The translations under genes were made by a program, and so were the position numbers. From Bradyrhizobium huanghuaihaiense (GTDB taxonomy: Bacteria > Pseudomonadota > Alphaproteobacteria > Rhizobiales > Xanthobacteraceae), in assembly GCF_007830635.1 (NCBI RefSeq), contig NZ_VLLA01000002.1, positions 248,001 through 312,000 on the forward strand: 64,000 bases of DNA. The letters run 5' to 3'. Below are positions 7,233 to 16,738 of this stretch, piece after piece. Below the pieces are notes generated by a model. That model had not been told where the DNA came from and made no database searches. It was given only the letters and a program-made list of their open reading frames with translations. The stretch's first letter is position 1, and every line of letters begins with the position of its first letter.

Positions 7233-8042
7233 ATGGAAGAGCGCGTCTCGATCTCGATCTCGGAAGGCGTCGCCGACGTGCGCCTGGTGCGCGCGGACAA
7301 GATGAACGCGCTCGATCAGGCTATGTTCGAGGCCCTTGTGGCCGCAACGGACCGGCTTTCAAAGGACAAGAGCGTGCGCGTCGTCGTGTTGTCGGGTGAA
7401 GGCCGCGCCTTCTGCGCCGGTCTCGACATGGGGCGTTTTGCCGCCATGAAGGAGAAAGGCGGCAATGGAATTCCGGGTGGCGAAAATCGCGACCTCACCG
7501 TGCGCACGCATGGCCAGGCGAACTTTCCCCAAGCCGCGGTATGGGGATGGCGCCAGCTTCCGGTTCCCGTGATCGCGGCTGTGCACGGCGTCGCCTTTGG
7601 CGGCGGCTTCCAGCTCTCGCTCGGCGCCGACATGCGGTTCCTCAGCCCGGATGCGCGGATGTCGGTGATGGAGATCAAATGGGGCCTCGTCCCTGACATG
7701 GCCGGCACGCCGATCCTGGCTTCGCTGGTGCGCGACGATATCTTGCGCGACCTCACCTATACGGGCCGCATCTTCTGCGCGCAGGAGGCGATGACTTACG
7801 GCCTCGCCACGCGCATCTGCGACGACCCGCGCGCGGCCGCATTGGAAGTCGCGCGCGAGATCGCGGGAAAAAGCCCCGATGCGATCCGCGCCGCCAAGCG
7901 GTTGCTCAACAACCTCTCGGTCGATCCGGGGCCCGCGCTGCTCGCCGAATCCGTCGAGCAGCAAAAGCTGATCGGTAGTGCGAACCAGACCGAGGCGGTG
8001 CGCGCCAATCTTGAGAAGCGCGCGCCGAAGTTTGCGGATTAG
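7233..8042 (+). CDS. Crotonase family protein, dienoyl-CoA isomerase (ECH1)-like
   Basis: This 269-residue crotonase has FCAGLDMGRF and GVAFGGGFQLSLGADM. The first hydratase glutamate is replaced by Q in GGGFQ. The later segment MEIKWGLVPDMAGT keeps an E followed eight residues later by D, the pair seen in delta3,5-delta2,4-dienoyl-CoA isomerase (E196 and D204 in the rat enzyme). An isomerase is therefore more likely than a hydratase. Start: ATG 7233 with CAGGGAGAATTCATCC upstream. Together with the divergent DECR-like reductase it would channel odd-position double bonds into beta-oxidation. The first ECH1 aspartate being Q is a caveat. Confidence 0.8.
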   Translation: MEERVSISISEGVADVRLVRADKMNALDQAMFEALVAATDRLSKDKSVRVVVLSGEGRAFCAGLDMGRFAAMKEKGGNGIPGGENRDLTVRTHGQANFPQAAVWGWRQLPVPVIAAVHGVAFGGGFQLSLGADMRFLSPDARMSVMEIKWGLVPDMAGTPILASLVRDDILRDLTYTGRIFCAQEAMTYGLATRICDDPRAAALEVAREIAGKSPDAIRAAKRLLNNLSVDPGPALLAESVEQQKLIGSANQTEAVRANLEKRAPKFAD

Positions 8043-8048
8043 TCTCTC

Positions 8049-8130
8049 CGTCGTTCCGGGATGGTCCGAAGGACCAGACCCGGAACCTCGAGATTCCGGG
8101 TTCGGCTCTCCGAGCCGCCCCGGAATGACA
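8049..8130. repeat. Palindromic intergenic repeat (CGTCATTCCGGGGCG family)
   Basis: Arms begin CGTCGTTCCGGGATGG and end CCCCGGAATGACA, with inner arms CCCGGAACCTCG and CGAGATTCCGGG. Copies of the family are at 16654, 20564, 22105 and 25916. It separates the isomerase from the ligase at 8156. Confidence 0.75.
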
Positions 8131-8155
8131 AACACAACAACAAAGAAAAACAAAA

Positions 8156-9700
8156 ATGAGCGAAACGTCCCAATTCTTCGGCATCGTCTCCGGCGATCGC
8201 CGCCGTTCCCATGCGGAGGTCACCAATCGCGCCGACCGCATCGCAAGCGGCCTCGCCAGGATCGGCGTCCGCCAGGGCGATTGCGTCTGCATGCTGATGC
8301 GCAACGACATCGCCTTCCTCGAAGCCGCCTACGCGGCAATGCGGCTCGGGGCCTATGGCGTGCCGATCAACTGGCACTTCAAGCCGGAGGAAATCAACTA
8401 CATCCTTGGCGACACGGGCACGTCCGTGCTGATCGGGCATGCCGATATGCTGCATGCGCTGCGCGATGCGATTCCAGCGGGCGTCACCGTGCTCAGCGTG
8501 CCGCCGCCGCCGGAGATCCTGTCCAACTACAAGATCGATCCGGATCACCTGACCACGCCGGATTTTGCGATCGATTTCGAATCCTGGCTCGCGCAGCAGC
8601 AGCCCTATGATGGTCCGATCGTGCCGCAGCCCATGAACATGATCTACACGTCAGGGACAACAGGCCATCCCAAGGGCGTGCGGCGCAACGCGCCGACACC
8701 GGATCAGCAGGCCGCCGGCGAACGCATGCGTGCGATGATCTACGGGCTCAAGCCCGGCGCCCGCGCGCTGCTGCCGGGCCCGCTCTATCATTCCGCGCCG
8801 AACTCTTTCGGTATCCGCGCCGGCAAGCTCGGCGGCGCGCTGGTGCTGATGCCGCGCTTCGAGGCGGAGGAATTTCTGGAGCTGATCGAGCGCTACAAGA
8901 TCGACACCATCTTCATGGTGCCGACGATGTTCATCCGCCTGATGAAGCTGCCGGAGGAGGTGCGCAGGAAGTACGACGTCTCCTCGCTGCGCCACATCAT
9001 CCATGCCGCCGCGCCGTGTCCGGCCGACGTCAAGCGCGCGATGATCGAGTGGTGGGGGCCGGTGATCTACGAATTCTACGGCTCGACCGAATCCAGCGCC
9101 GTCACCTTCGCGACCTCGGAGGATGCGCTGAAGAAGCCGGGCACCGTCGGCAAGATCTCGCCCGGCGCCGAGCTGCGCTTCATCGGCGAGGACGGCCGCG
9201 TGATCGGCGTGGGCGAGATCGGCGAGATCTATTCCCGCATGGCCGAGCTTGCCGATTTCACCTACCACAACAAGCCGGAGAAGCGCGCCGAGATCGATCG
9301 CGACGGCTTCATCACTTCGGGCGATGTCGGCTACATCGACGAGGACGGCTACGTCTTCATCTGCGACCGCAAGCGCGACATGGTGATCTCGGGTGGCGTC
9401 AACATCTATCCGGCCGAGATCGAATCCGTGCTGCACGCCGTGCCCGGCGTGCATGATTGCGCGGTGTTCGGCATCCCCGATGCCGAGTTCGGCGAGGCGC
9501 TGATGGCGGTGGTCGAGCCGCAAGCCGGCGTCACGCTCGATGCCGCCGATGTACGTGCGCGGCTGAAGACCTCGCTCGCCGACTACAAGGTGCCAAAGCA
9601 CATCGAGATCCGCAGCGGGCTGCCGCGCGAAGATTCCGGCAAGATCTTCAAGCGCCGCCTCCGCGATCCCTATTGGGAGCAGGCGGGCCGGAAGATTTGA
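8156..9700 (+). CDS. Acyl-CoA synthetase (AMP-forming)
   Basis: This 514-residue ANL-superfamily enzyme has IYTSGTTGHPKGVRR, the acyl-adenylate motif YGSTESSAVT, the hinge CDRKRDMVISGGVNIYP, and the terminal catalytic lysine in DSGKIFKRRLRDPYW. It should make an acyl-CoA from a free acid, ATP and CoA. The start ATG follows a repeat element rather than a strong Shine-Dalgarno, so initiation may be weak. It is the second ligase within 4 kb and is not a close duplicate of the one at 4286, which suggests different acids. It is placed directly after the isomerase-like gene and may be read through from it. Confidence 0.88.
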   Translation: MSETSQFFGIVSGDRRRSHAEVTNRADRIASGLARIGVRQGDCVCMLMRNDIAFLEAAYAAMRLGAYGVPINWHFKPEEINYILGDTGTSVLIGHADMLHALRDAIPAGVTVLSVPPPPEILSNYKIDPDHLTTPDFAIDFESWLAQQQPYDGPIVPQPMNMIYTSGTTGHPKGVRRNAPTPDQQAAGERMRAMIYGLKPGARALLPGPLYHSAPNSFGIRAGKLGGALVLMPRFEAEEFLELIERYKIDTIFMVPTMFIRLMKLPEEVRRKYDVSSLRHIIHAAAPCPADVKRAMIEWWGPVIYEFYGSTESSAVTFATSEDALKKPGTVGKISPGAELRFIGEDGRVIGVGEIGEIYSRMAELADFTYHNKPEKRAEIDRDGFITSGDVGYIDEDGYVFICDRKRDMVISGGVNIYPAEIESVLHAVPGVHDCAVFGIPDAEFGEALMAVVEPQAGVTLDAADVRARLKTSLADYKVPKHIEIRSGLPREDSGKIFKRRLRDPYWEQAGRKI

Positions 9701-9706
9701 CACTGC

Positions 9707-9783
9707 GTAGCCCGGATGAGCGAAGCGATATCCGGGACAGTGCGAGTTAAGGCCCCGGATGTCGCTTCGCTCATCGGGGCTAC
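9707..9783. repeat. Palindromic intergenic repeat (GTAGCCCGGATGAGCGAAGCG family)
   Basis: The arm from GTAGCCCGGATGAGCGAAG at 9707 is mirrored by CGCTTCGCTCATCGGGGCTAC ending at 9783. Further copies are at 34208-34293 and 42244-42319, and a lone half at 11440-11471. Confidence 0.75.
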
Positions 9784-9872
9784 GAGAACCGGCAAGAGGA
9801 GGCAATGGAGTAGCAATCATCGATCGGCTCGGCTAGGTTGCGGTTATCGTTGTCTGCAGCTTGCGATCATTC

Positions 9873-10964
9873 ATGCCGTCTTACCGTGCCAGTCCCGGCT
9901 TCTTCGAAGTCCCCCATGCCGCCGTCTACGCGCTGATGACGGTGACGGTCCTCGCATCGGGCTTCTGCTTCATCCAGGCAGGCGGCCCGGCGGCGCCGGC
10001 CGAGTTGCTGTATCGCTACGGCGGCATGTATGCGACCGCGATCGCGCGGCACGAATACTGGCGCCTCGTCGCCTATGGCTTCCTGCACGTCAATTTCGTC
10101 CACCTCACCATGAACATGTTGTGTCTGGTGCTGTGGGGCGGACATCTCGAGCGGCGGGTCGGACCGGCCTATTTCCTCATCATCTATCTCTGCGCCATGG
10201 TGTTCGGCGCCGTCATCGGCAATGGCATCCATTCCACGCCCTATTTGACGGTCGGTGCGTCCGGCGCCACGTCGGGTATCCTCGGCGCGCTGCTCTGCCT
10301 GTGGATCCTCGGCAAGCTCGATGTCAGGTTCGACTTCTTCGCGATCAACATCGGATTGAACATCGCGTTCGCGTTCGGCAATTCGCGGATCGACTGGGGC
10401 GTCCATCTCGGTGGGTTTGTGGCCGGGCTGATCGCCTGCGCCGTGCTGGACCTGATCGAGAAGGCGAATGCCTGGCTGCTTCGCTGCAAGTTTCCCGAAA
10501 CGGTGAAGGTCAATCTCACCCTGCTTGGATGTGTCGTTGCGCTGTGGGCCTGGAGCGGCCCGGCTCAGGCGATCGCAGCCGGGGGCTCTGGATGGGGCCT
10601 GGCCATCGTGGTCGTGGTCGCATGTTGTGCCGCCGTGAAGACGATTGATCTCGTACTCTCCATGAAGAAGGGCCTTGCGATCGTCGTGGCGGTTTTGGCC
10701 GGAGCGAACGCCGCCGCCGTGATGCTTTCCGGTTGGGCGCTGGCATCGTCTTGCAGCCCGCGCTGGCCGACCGGTTCCGTTCCCTTCGATAATGTCCTCG
10801 TCACATTCTGTCCCAATCCTGTTCTCATTTCGGGGCTGGCCGCGATCGGCGCCGCCGCGCTGACGCTTTGGCTCTGCTCGAAGGAGATCTCGCGCGGGAT
10901 CGAGGATGTCGGGTTTGTCGGCGCCTCGCTGCGTGCCGAACGAAGCCGGCGTCATGGACTATGA
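9873..10964 (+). CDS. Rhomboid family intramembrane serine protease
   Basis: This 363-residue polytopic membrane protein carries the rhomboid motifs. HVNFVHLTMNM lies near residue 72 (helix 2 histidine and asparagine), the catalytic serine is in GASGATSG near residue 128, and the catalytic histidine is in WGVHLGGFVAGL near residue 176. All expected catalytic residues are present, so it should be an active protease cleaving transmembrane substrates in the inner membrane. An extra 180-residue C-terminal part adds several hydrophobic segments (around VNLTLLGCVVALWAW and LTLWLCSKEI) beyond the six-helix core. Start: ATG 9873 is chosen; a TTG at 9861 is an alternative. The neighbours are unrelated, so the substrate is unknown. 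Confidence 0.82.
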   Translation: MPSYRASPGFFEVPHAAVYALMTVTVLASGFCFIQAGGPAAPAELLYRYGGMYATAIARHEYWRLVAYGFLHVNFVHLTMNMLCLVLWGGHLERRVGPAYFLIIYLCAMVFGAVIGNGIHSTPYLTVGASGATSGILGALLCLWILGKLDVRFDFFAINIGLNIAFAFGNSRIDWGVHLGGFVAGLIACAVLDLIEKANAWLLRCKFPETVKVNLTLLGCVVALWAWSGPAQAIAAGGSGWGLAIVVVVACCAAVKTIDLVLSMKKGLAIVVAVLAGANAAAVMLSGWALASSCSPRWPTGSVPFDNVLVTFCPNPVLISGLAAIGAAALTLWLCSKEISRGIEDVGFVGASLRAERSRRHGL

Positions 10965-11011
10965 CCGCGGAGGTCGTGCTATAAGAGGGCTCATCGACCG
11001 CGGATCGTCCC

Positions 11012-11416
11012 ATGACCCCCGTTTCCATCCTGCTCAACATCCTCTGGATTCTCATCGGCGGCGCCTGGATGGCGTTCGGCTGGCTGGTGGCCGCGGTGAT
11101 CATGGCCGTCACCATCATCGGCCTGCCCTGGGCGCGGGCGGCCTTCAACATCGCCGTCTATACGCTGCTGCCGTTCGGCTCCCGGGCGGTCAACCGTTAC
11201 GACGTCACGGGTGTCGAGGATATCGGCACCGGCCCGCTCGGGGTGATCGGCAACATCATCTGGTTCGTGCTGGCCGGCTGGTGGCTGGCGCTCGGCCACC
11301 TCGTGACCGCGCTGGTGCTCGCGATCACCATCATCGGCATTCCCTTCGCCTGGGCCCATCTGAAGCTCGCCGGCATCGCGCTCTGGCCGATCGGCAAGGT
11401 GATCGTGCCGGCCTGA
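11012..11416 (+). CDS. YccF domain inner-membrane protein
   Basis: This 134-residue protein has two tandem YccF units. Each has a hydrophobic helix followed by an ITIIGLPWA / ITIIGIPFA motif and an LLPFG / LWPIG turn (first unit about residues 1-60, second about 75-134). The family is a small inner-membrane protein of unknown function. It starts 47 bases after the rhomboid gene and may share its transcript. Confidence 0.8.
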   Translation: MTPVSILLNILWILIGGAWMAFGWLVAAVIMAVTIIGLPWARAAFNIAVYTLLPFGSRAVNRYDVTGVEDIGTGPLGVIGNIIWFVLAGWWLALGHLVTALVLAITIIGIPFAWAHLKLAGIALWPIGKVIVPA

Positions 11417-11439
11417 TCACCCGGCCTGTTGTGGGACGC

Positions 11440-11471
11440 GTAGCACGGATGGAGCGAAGCGCAATCCGGGG
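11440..11471 (+). repeat. Single arm of the GTAGCCCGGATGAGCG repeat family
   Basis: GTAGCACGGATGGAGCGAAG followed by CGCAATCCGGGG matches one arm of the repeat at 34208-34293, but no complementary arm follows. It looks like a decayed half element in the gap between the YccF gene and ppc. Confidence 0.55.
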
Positions 11472-11584
11472 CCGCTGTATCGCGTGTGCGCCGCCCCCAA
11501 GTTCACCTTGCACTGCGGTAGAAAAATATCGCACACTCCTCTGGACCGGGGAGCCGTAGAGCGCTCGAACCAGGGAGCGAGCCG

Positions 11585-14383
11585 ATGTCCCTCCAGACCG
11601 CACCATCCGACGCCACTGAACATCGCCCCAACCGCCCTGAGGACGCCCAGGCGCTGGAAGCGGACGCCCGGCTGCGCGACGATATCCGCCTGCTCGGGCG
11701 CATCCTGGGCGACACGGTACGCGACCAGGAGGGGGCCGACGTGTTCGACCTGGTCGAGAGCATCCGCCAGACCTCGATCCGGTTCCACCGCGACGAGGAC
11801 CGGCTCGCACGCCGCGAGCTCGAGCAGATCCTCGACAGCATGTCGACCTCCGAGACGGTGCGGATCGTCCGCGCCTTCAGTTATTTCTCCCACCTCGCCA
11901 ATATCGCCGAGGACCACAACAACATCCGCCAGATGCGGGCGCGCAGTGCCTCCAAGGGCGCGGGAGCTGGCGTGCTGGCGGAGACGCTGGCCCATGCCAA
12001 GGCCGCCGGCATCAGTCCCGACCAGCTCCGCAACTTCTTCAAGACCGCGCTGGTCAGCCCGGTGCTGACCGCGCACCCGACCGAGGTCCGCCGCAAGAGC
12101 ACGATGGACCGCGAGATGGAGGTCGCTAGCCTTCTGGATCGCCGCGAGCGCGTGGCCATGACGGCTGAGGAGGCCGCCGCCAGCGACGAGCAGCTCCGCC
12201 GCGAGGTGCTGACGCTGTGGCAGACCAACCTCCTGCGCCGGACCAAGCTCACCGTGCTCGACGAGGTCGCCAACGGCCTGTCGTTCTACGATTACACCTT
12301 CCTGCGCGAGGTGCCGCGGCTGGTCAACGTGCTCGAGGACCGGCTGGAGGATGGCGGCGAGCAGGCGGCCGGCGAGCTCGCCTCGTTCCTGCGCATGGGC
12401 AGCTGGATCGGCGGCGACCGTGACGGCAATCCCTTCGTCACCGCCGACGTCATGCGCGGCACGCTGCGGCTGCAGTCGAGCCGGGTGATGCAGTTCTATC
12501 TGAACGAGCTGCACGTGCTCGGCTCCGAGCTGTCAATCGCAGCCCATCTCGCCGACGTCTCCGAGGAGCTGCGCAATTTGGCGGAGCGCTCGCCGGACAC
12601 CTCCCCGCACCGGAGCGGCGAGCCCTATCGTCTGGCGGTATCAGGCATCTACGCGCGCCTCACCGCAACGGCCGAAGCGCTCGAGGTCGAAATTACCCGC
12701 CGACCGGTCGGCAAGGGCAGGCCTTACGAGAGCGTGAAGGAGTTGAAGGCCGATCTCGACGTGCTGCACCGCTCGCTGATCTCCAACAACGCCCGCGTCA
12801 TCGCCCGCGGCCGGCTGCGGCTGCTGCGCCGCGCGGTGGACTGCTTCGGCTTCCATCTGGCGCGGCTCGACATCCGCCAGAACTCGGCGGTGCACGAGCG
12901 CACCATTGCCGAGCTGATGGATGCCGCCAACCCCGGCATGTCCTATCTCGCGCTCGGCGAGGAGGCGCGCATCTCGCTGCTCACCAATGAACTCCGAAGC
13001 ACGCGCTCGCTGGTCTCGCCATTCGTCAAATACAGCGACGAGACCATGGGCGAGCTCAACGTCTTCCATGCTGCCGCGGAAGCGCATGCGAAGTTCGGCT
13101 CGGACGCCATTCCCCAATGCATCATCTCGATGTGCAAGGGCATGTCCGACATGCTCGAGGTCGCGGTGCTCCTGAAGGAGGTGGGCCTCGTCCATCCCTC
13201 CGGGCGCAGCGCCATCAACATCGTGCCGCTGTTCGAGACCATCGAGGATCTGCAGGCGTCAAGCGGCATCATGGACCGCATGCTGTCGCTGCACGATTAC
13301 CGCCGCCTCGTCGACAGCCGCGGCAGCGTGCAGGAGGTCATGCTCGGCTATTCCGACTCGAACAAGGACGGCGGCTTCGTCACCTCGGGCTGGGAGCTCT
13401 ACAAGGCCGAGATCGGCCTCGTCGAGGTGTTCGAGCGCCACCACGTCCGCCTGCGCCTGTTCCACGGCCGTGGCGGCTCGGTCGGCCGCGGTGGCGGGCC
13501 GAGCTATGACGCCATCATCGCGCAGCCCGGCGGCGCAGTGAACGGCCAGATCCGCATCACCGAGCAGGGCGAGATCATCTCGTCGAAATATTCCAACGCC
13601 GAAGTCGGCCGCAATAATCTGGAGATCCTGGCCGCCGCGACGCTCGAAGCAAGCCTGCTGCATCCGCGCCAGAGCGCACCGCGCCGCGAATATCTGGTTG
13701 CGATGGACGAGCTTTCGAATCTCGCCTTCAAAGCCTATCGCGGCCTCGTCTACGAGACCGAAGGCTTCGTCGATTACTTCTGGGCTTCCACGGTCATCAA
13801 CGAGATCGCGACGCTGAACATCGGCAGCCGCCCGGCCTCACGCAAGAAGACTCGCGCGATCGAGGACCTGCGCGCCATCCCCTGGGTGTTCTCCTGGGCG
13901 CAATGCCGCCTGATGCTGCCGGGCTGGTACGGCTTTGGCAGCGCGGTCGAGCAGTGGATCGCGGAGCATCCGCAACAGGGCATGCCGTTCCTGAAAGAGC
14001 TCTACAAGGAATGGCCGTTCTTCCGCATGCTGCTCTCGAACATGGACATGGTGCTCGCAAAAAGCTCGATCGCGATCGCCTCGCGCTATGCCGAGCTCGT
14101 TCCGGACGAGGCGCTGCGCGAAAAGATTTTCGGCCGCATCCGCCGCGAATGGCATTCCTGCATCGAGACGCTGCTCGACATCATGGGCCAGGACCGGCTG
14201 CTCCAGGGCAATCCGCTGCTGGAACGCTCGGTGCGCCACCGCTTCCCCTATCTCGACCCGCTCAACCACGTGCAGGTCGAGCTCTTGAAGGAGCACCGCG
14301 CGCAGAATCCCGACGAGCAGGTGCTGCGCGGGATTCAGCTAACGATCAACGGCATCTCGGCGGGGTTGAGGAATACGGGGTAG
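11585..14383 (+). CDS. ppc: Phosphoenolpyruvate carboxylase
   Basis: This 932-residue PEP carboxylase is of bacterial length. Conserved segments are in order: the catalytic histidine region [22 protein letters not shown], the catalytic [16 protein letters not shown], the glycine-rich [27 protein letters not shown], and the invariant C-terminus ending RNTG. It carboxylates PEP to oxaloacetate with bicarbonate and Mg2+, an anaplerotic step feeding the TCA cycle. Start: ATG 11585 follows CAGGGAGCGAGCCG. It stands alone, with its own upstream region at 11472-11584 and a convergent neighbour downstream. The recognition is strong. Confidence 0.97.
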   Translation: MSLQTAPSDATEHRPNRPEDAQALEADARLRDDIRLLGRILGDTVRDQEGADVFDLVESIRQTSIRFHRDEDRLARRELEQILDSMSTSETVRIVRAFSYFSHLANIAEDHNNIRQMRARSASKGAGAGVLAETLAHAKAAGISPDQLRNFFKTALVSPVLTAHPTEVRRKSTMDREMEVASLLDRRERVAMTAEEAAASDEQLRREVLTLWQTNLLRRTKLTVLDEVANGLSFYDYTFLREVPRLVNVLEDRLEDGGEQAAGELASFLRMGSWIGGDRDGNPFVTADVMRGTLRLQSSRVMQFYLNELHVLGSELSIAAHLADVSEELRNLAERSPDTSPHRSGEPYRLAVSGIYARLTATAEALEVEITRRPVGKGRPYESVKELKADLDVLHRSLISNNARVIARGRLRLLRRAVDCFGFHLARLDIRQNSAVHERTIAELMDAANPGMSYLALGEEARISLLTNELRSTRSLVSPFVKYSDETMGELNVFHAAAEAHAKFGSDAIPQCIISMCKGMSDMLEVAVLLKEVGLVHPSGRSAINIVPLFETIEDLQASSGIMDRMLSLHDYRRLVDSRGSVQEVMLGYSDSNKDGGFVTSGWELYKAEIGLVEVFERHHVRLRLFHGRGGSVGRGGGPSYDAIIAQPGGAVNGQIRITEQGEIISSKYSNAEVGRNNLEILAAATLEASLLHPRQSAPRREYLVAMDELSNLAFKAYRGLVYETEGFVDYFWASTVINEIATLNIGSRPASRKKTRAIEDLRAIPWVFSWAQCRLMLPGWYGFGSAVEQWIAEHPQQGMPFLKELYKEWPFFRMLLSNMDMVLAKSSIAIASRYAELVPDEALREKIFGRIRREWHSCIETLLDIMGQDRLLQGNPLLERSVRHRFPYLDPLNHVQVELLKEHRAQNPDEQVLRGIQLTINGISAGLRNTG

Positions 14384-14393
14384 GGCAGCGAAC

Positions 14394-14410
14394 AGGCGGG
14401 CGTGCCGCCT
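14394..14410 (+). terminator. Short GC hairpin after ppc
   Basis: AGGCGG at 14394-14399 and CCGCCT at 14405-14410 pair around a 5-base loop, 11 bases after the ppc stop, in a 54-base gap between convergent genes. The following bases are only weakly T-rich, so this is a modest terminator candidate. Confidence 0.35.
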
Positions 14411-14437
14411 CTCTTCGTTACCCCACCCGCTATTCGC

Positions 14438-15604
14438 TCAAGGCTTCATCGCGCCCTGCACACTGGTGTAGACGGCATAGAGCGATGTCGAGCCGCAAAT
14501 ATAAAGCCTGTTTCGCTGCTGACCGCCGAAGGTCAGGTTTGCCACGGTCTCCGGAATATGGATCTTGCCGAGCAATTCGCCCGATGCCGTATAGCAGCGC
14601 ACGCCGTCTTCGTTGGTGTCGCCCCAGCCCACCGAACACCAGACGCGCCCCTCGGTGTCACAGCGGACGCCGTCGGTGATGCCAGGTTTTGGCATATCGG
14701 CGAAGACCTTGCTGTTCGAGACCTTCCCGGCGGCCACGTCGAGGTCGAACACGCGGATATGGGATGGGTTGTCTGGCCCATCGGTGAAGCCGGTGTCGCA
14801 GATGTAGAGCTTCTTCTCGTCGGGTGAGATGGCAAGCCCGTTGGGCTCGACAAAATCATCGACGACGACCTTGACCTCTCCGGACTTGGGGTCGACCCGG
14901 TAGACGTTCTTCTTCTCTTGCTCGGGGTCGGCTTTGATACCCTCGTAGAAGCCGCCGATGCCGTAGGCGGGATCGGTGAACCAGATCGCACCATCGGCAG
15001 TGACGACTGCATCGTTGGGCGAATTCAGTCGCTTGCCGTTGAATTTGTCCGCAATGATGGTGATCGAGCCGTCGAGTTCGGTCCGCGTCACGCGCCGGCC
15101 GCTATGCTCGCATGTGATCAGGCGCCCTTCGCGATCGATGGTGTTGCCGTTCGAGTTCATCGAGGGCTGGCGGTAGACGCTGAGGTGACCGTCATCCTCG
15201 GAGAAGCGCATGATGCGGTTGTTCGGAATGTCGCTGAACAACAGGTATCGTCCGGCTGGGAAGTACACCGGTCCCTCAGCCCAGCGAAAGCCGGTCGCGA
15301 CGCGCTCGACGGCCATGGTGCCGGCGAAGGCCGGAAAACCGGGGGGCCCGAATGACGGCGGTCCCTTTTTGGCGGATTCCAGGTGGGAGTCCGGGTAGCG
15401 GCTCCCCGGCAGTGGTCCCAGGGGCAATGGCGCCGTCGATCTCGTCGGCGCGCCCGTCTGGCCCAAGGGCGCGACGGAGGCCGCCAAGGTCGCGTTCACG
15501 GTAACGCCCGTCGCCGCAACTGCGGCCGCCGCGCCCTTCAACAGGGTGCGGCGCGCGAGAAAGGGCTCGCTGGGTTCGGCAGAAATGGTCAGTGGCTTCG
15601 TCAT
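14438..15604 (-). CDS. Tat-exported SMP-30/gluconolactonase-family protein
   Basis: This 388-residue protein has a twin-arginine signal near residue 20 (ARRTLLKGAAAAVAATG) and an alanine-rich h-region, so it is probably exported folded to the periplasm. The rest is a six-bladed SMP-30/lactonase propeller with RWAEGPVYFP, LNSPNDAVVTADGAIWFTD, FVEPNGLAISPDEKKLYICD and ITDGVRCDTEGRVW. The E and N/D residues in these motifs match the metal ligands of gluconolactonases. It may hydrolyse a sugar or other lactone. Start: ATG 15604 with GGGAGG 5 bases upstream; that ribosome site lies in an inverted repeat (15610-15633). It is separated from the SDR gene upstream by about 110 bases. Confidence 0.82.
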   Translation of the reverse strand: MTKPLTISAEPSEPFLARRTLLKGAAAAVAATGVTVNATLAASVAPLGQTGAPTRSTAPLPLGPLPGSRYPDSHLESAKKGPPSFGPPGFPAFAGTMAVERVATGFRWAEGPVYFPAGRYLLFSDIPNNRIMRFSEDDGHLSVYRQPSMNSNGNTIDREGRLITCEHSGRRVTRTELDGSITIIADKFNGKRLNSPNDAVVTADGAIWFTDPAYGIGGFYEGIKADPEQEKKNVYRVDPKSGEVKVVVDDFVEPNGLAISPDEKKLYICDTGFTDGPDNPSHIRVFDLDVAAGKVSNSKVFADMPKPGITDGVRCDTEGRVWCSVGWGDTNEDGVRCYTASGELLGKIHIPETVANLTFGGQQRNRLYICGSTSLYAVYTSVQGAMKP

Positions 15605-15609
15605 AGTCG

Positions 15610-15633
15610 CCTCCCATATTTTTGTTTGGGAGG
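15610..15633 (-). promoter_or_regulatory. Hairpin that could hide the ribosome site of the SMP-30 gene
   Basis: On the minus strand CCTCCCA (15633-15627) precedes TGGGAGG (15616-15610) across a 10-base A-rich loop. The second arm contains the GGGAGG Shine-Dalgarno for the ATG at 15604. If the mRNA folds this way, the ribosome site is sequestered, as in simple thermometers or leader switches. Confidence 0.4.
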
Positions 15634-15717
15634 AAACCATCCGCTGGCAATCGGGCGTAAAGCGGGCGATCCCCGGCCGGGCAACCGGAGATCGCAATGC
15701 AGCAAAGCCGGGACCGG

Positions 15718-16632
15718 CTAGATGGGATCCCAGGTGAAGATGTCGGCGGAGCGGTCGAGCTTGTAGAACGAGCCCTTCAATGCCGGCATGCCGTGTTCCG
15801 CGATCGATTGCGGCGTCCAGCCTTCGCTCCGCTGCACCGAGCGGATCGGCCGGTTCTGGCTGAACAGGAAGATCTCGTTCATGCGCACGCCGAAGATCTG
15901 GCCGGTGACGTCCTTGGCGGAATCGCCGAGCAGATAGCCGCACAGCGGCGCGATCTTCTCCGGCCCCATCTGCTTGATCTTCTCGACGCGCGCCTTCTCG
16001 GCGTCGGTCTCGGTGGGGATGGTGCCGATCATGCGGGTCCAGGCGAACGGCGAGACGCAGTTGGAGCGGACGTTGAAGCGGCCCATGTCGAGCGCGATCG
16101 ACTTCGACAGCCCGACGATGCCGAGCTTGGCGGCGGCGTAGTTGGCCTGGCCAAAATTGCCGATCAGGCCCGAGGTCGAGGTGAAGTGCACGAAGGAGCC
16201 GCTTTCCTGCTCGCGGAAGATCCGCGCTGCGGCGTGACTGACGTAGAACGAGCCCATCAGATGCACCTTGATGACGGCCTCGAACGCCTCCACGCTCATC
16301 TTGTGGAAGATCATGTCGCGCAAGATGCCGGCATTGTTGACGACGCCGTCGAGGCGGCCGAAATGATCGGTCGCGGTCTTCACGATCTTGCTGGCAGGGA
16401 TCGCTTCTGCAACCGACTCGAAATTGGCAACGGCGGTGCCGCCGCGCTTCTTGATCTCCTCGACCACTTCTTCGGCCGGGGCCGCGTTCGAGCCGGCGCC
16501 GTCGGAAGCCCCGCCGGGATCGTTGACCACGACCTTGGCGCCTTCGCCGGCGCACAAGAGTGCGATCTCGCGCCCGATGCCGCGGCCTGCGCCGGTGACG
16601 ATGATGACCTTGTCTTGCAGTGATTTTGTCAT
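15718..16632 (-). CDS. SDR family 3-hydroxyacyl-CoA dehydrogenase-like (MFE2 type)
   Basis: This 304-residue SDR has TGAGRGIG near residue 13, NNAGIL, the catalytic serine region TSTSG and YAAAK (YxxxK). The NDPGGASDGAG insertion after the second strand and the long C-terminal tail resemble the dehydrogenase domain of peroxisomal multifunctional enzyme 2, which oxidises 3-hydroxyacyl-CoA. Start: ATG 16632 after AGGAGGCATCCAC. The next gene upstream on the same strand is a thiolase, so oxidation followed by thiolysis is a sensible pairing. A repeat element sits between them and may lower read-through. Confidence 0.82.
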   Translation of the reverse strand: MTKSLQDKVIIVTGAGRGIGREIALLCAGEGAKVVVNDPGGASDGAGSNAAPAEEVVEEIKKRGGTAVANFESVAEAIPASKIVKTATDHFGRLDGVVNNAGILRDMIFHKMSVEAFEAVIKVHLMGSFYVSHAAARIFREQESGSFVHFTSTSGLIGNFGQANYAAAKLGIVGLSKSIALDMGRFNVRSNCVSPFAWTRMIGTIPTETDAEKARVEKIKQMGPEKIAPLCGYLLGDSAKDVTGQIFGVRMNEIFLFSQNRPIRSVQRSEGWTPQSIAEHGMPALKGSFYKLDRSADIFTWDPI

Positions 16633-16653
16633 GTGGATGCCTCCTGTTGTCTC

Positions 16654-16735
16654 TGTCATTCCGGGGCGTGCGAAGCACGAACCCGGAATCTCGAGGTTCC
16701 GGGTCTGGTCCTTCGGACCATCCCGGAACGACGAG
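16654..16735. repeat. Palindromic intergenic repeat (CGTCATTCCGGGGCG family)
   Basis: Arms are TGTCATTCCGGGGCGTGCG and CCATCCCGGAACGACG, with inner arms CCCGGAATCTCG and CGAGGTTCCGGG. It lies between the thiolase and SDR genes of one operon and ends 3 bases from the thiolase stop. Confidence 0.75.
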
Positions 16736-16738
16736 AAA

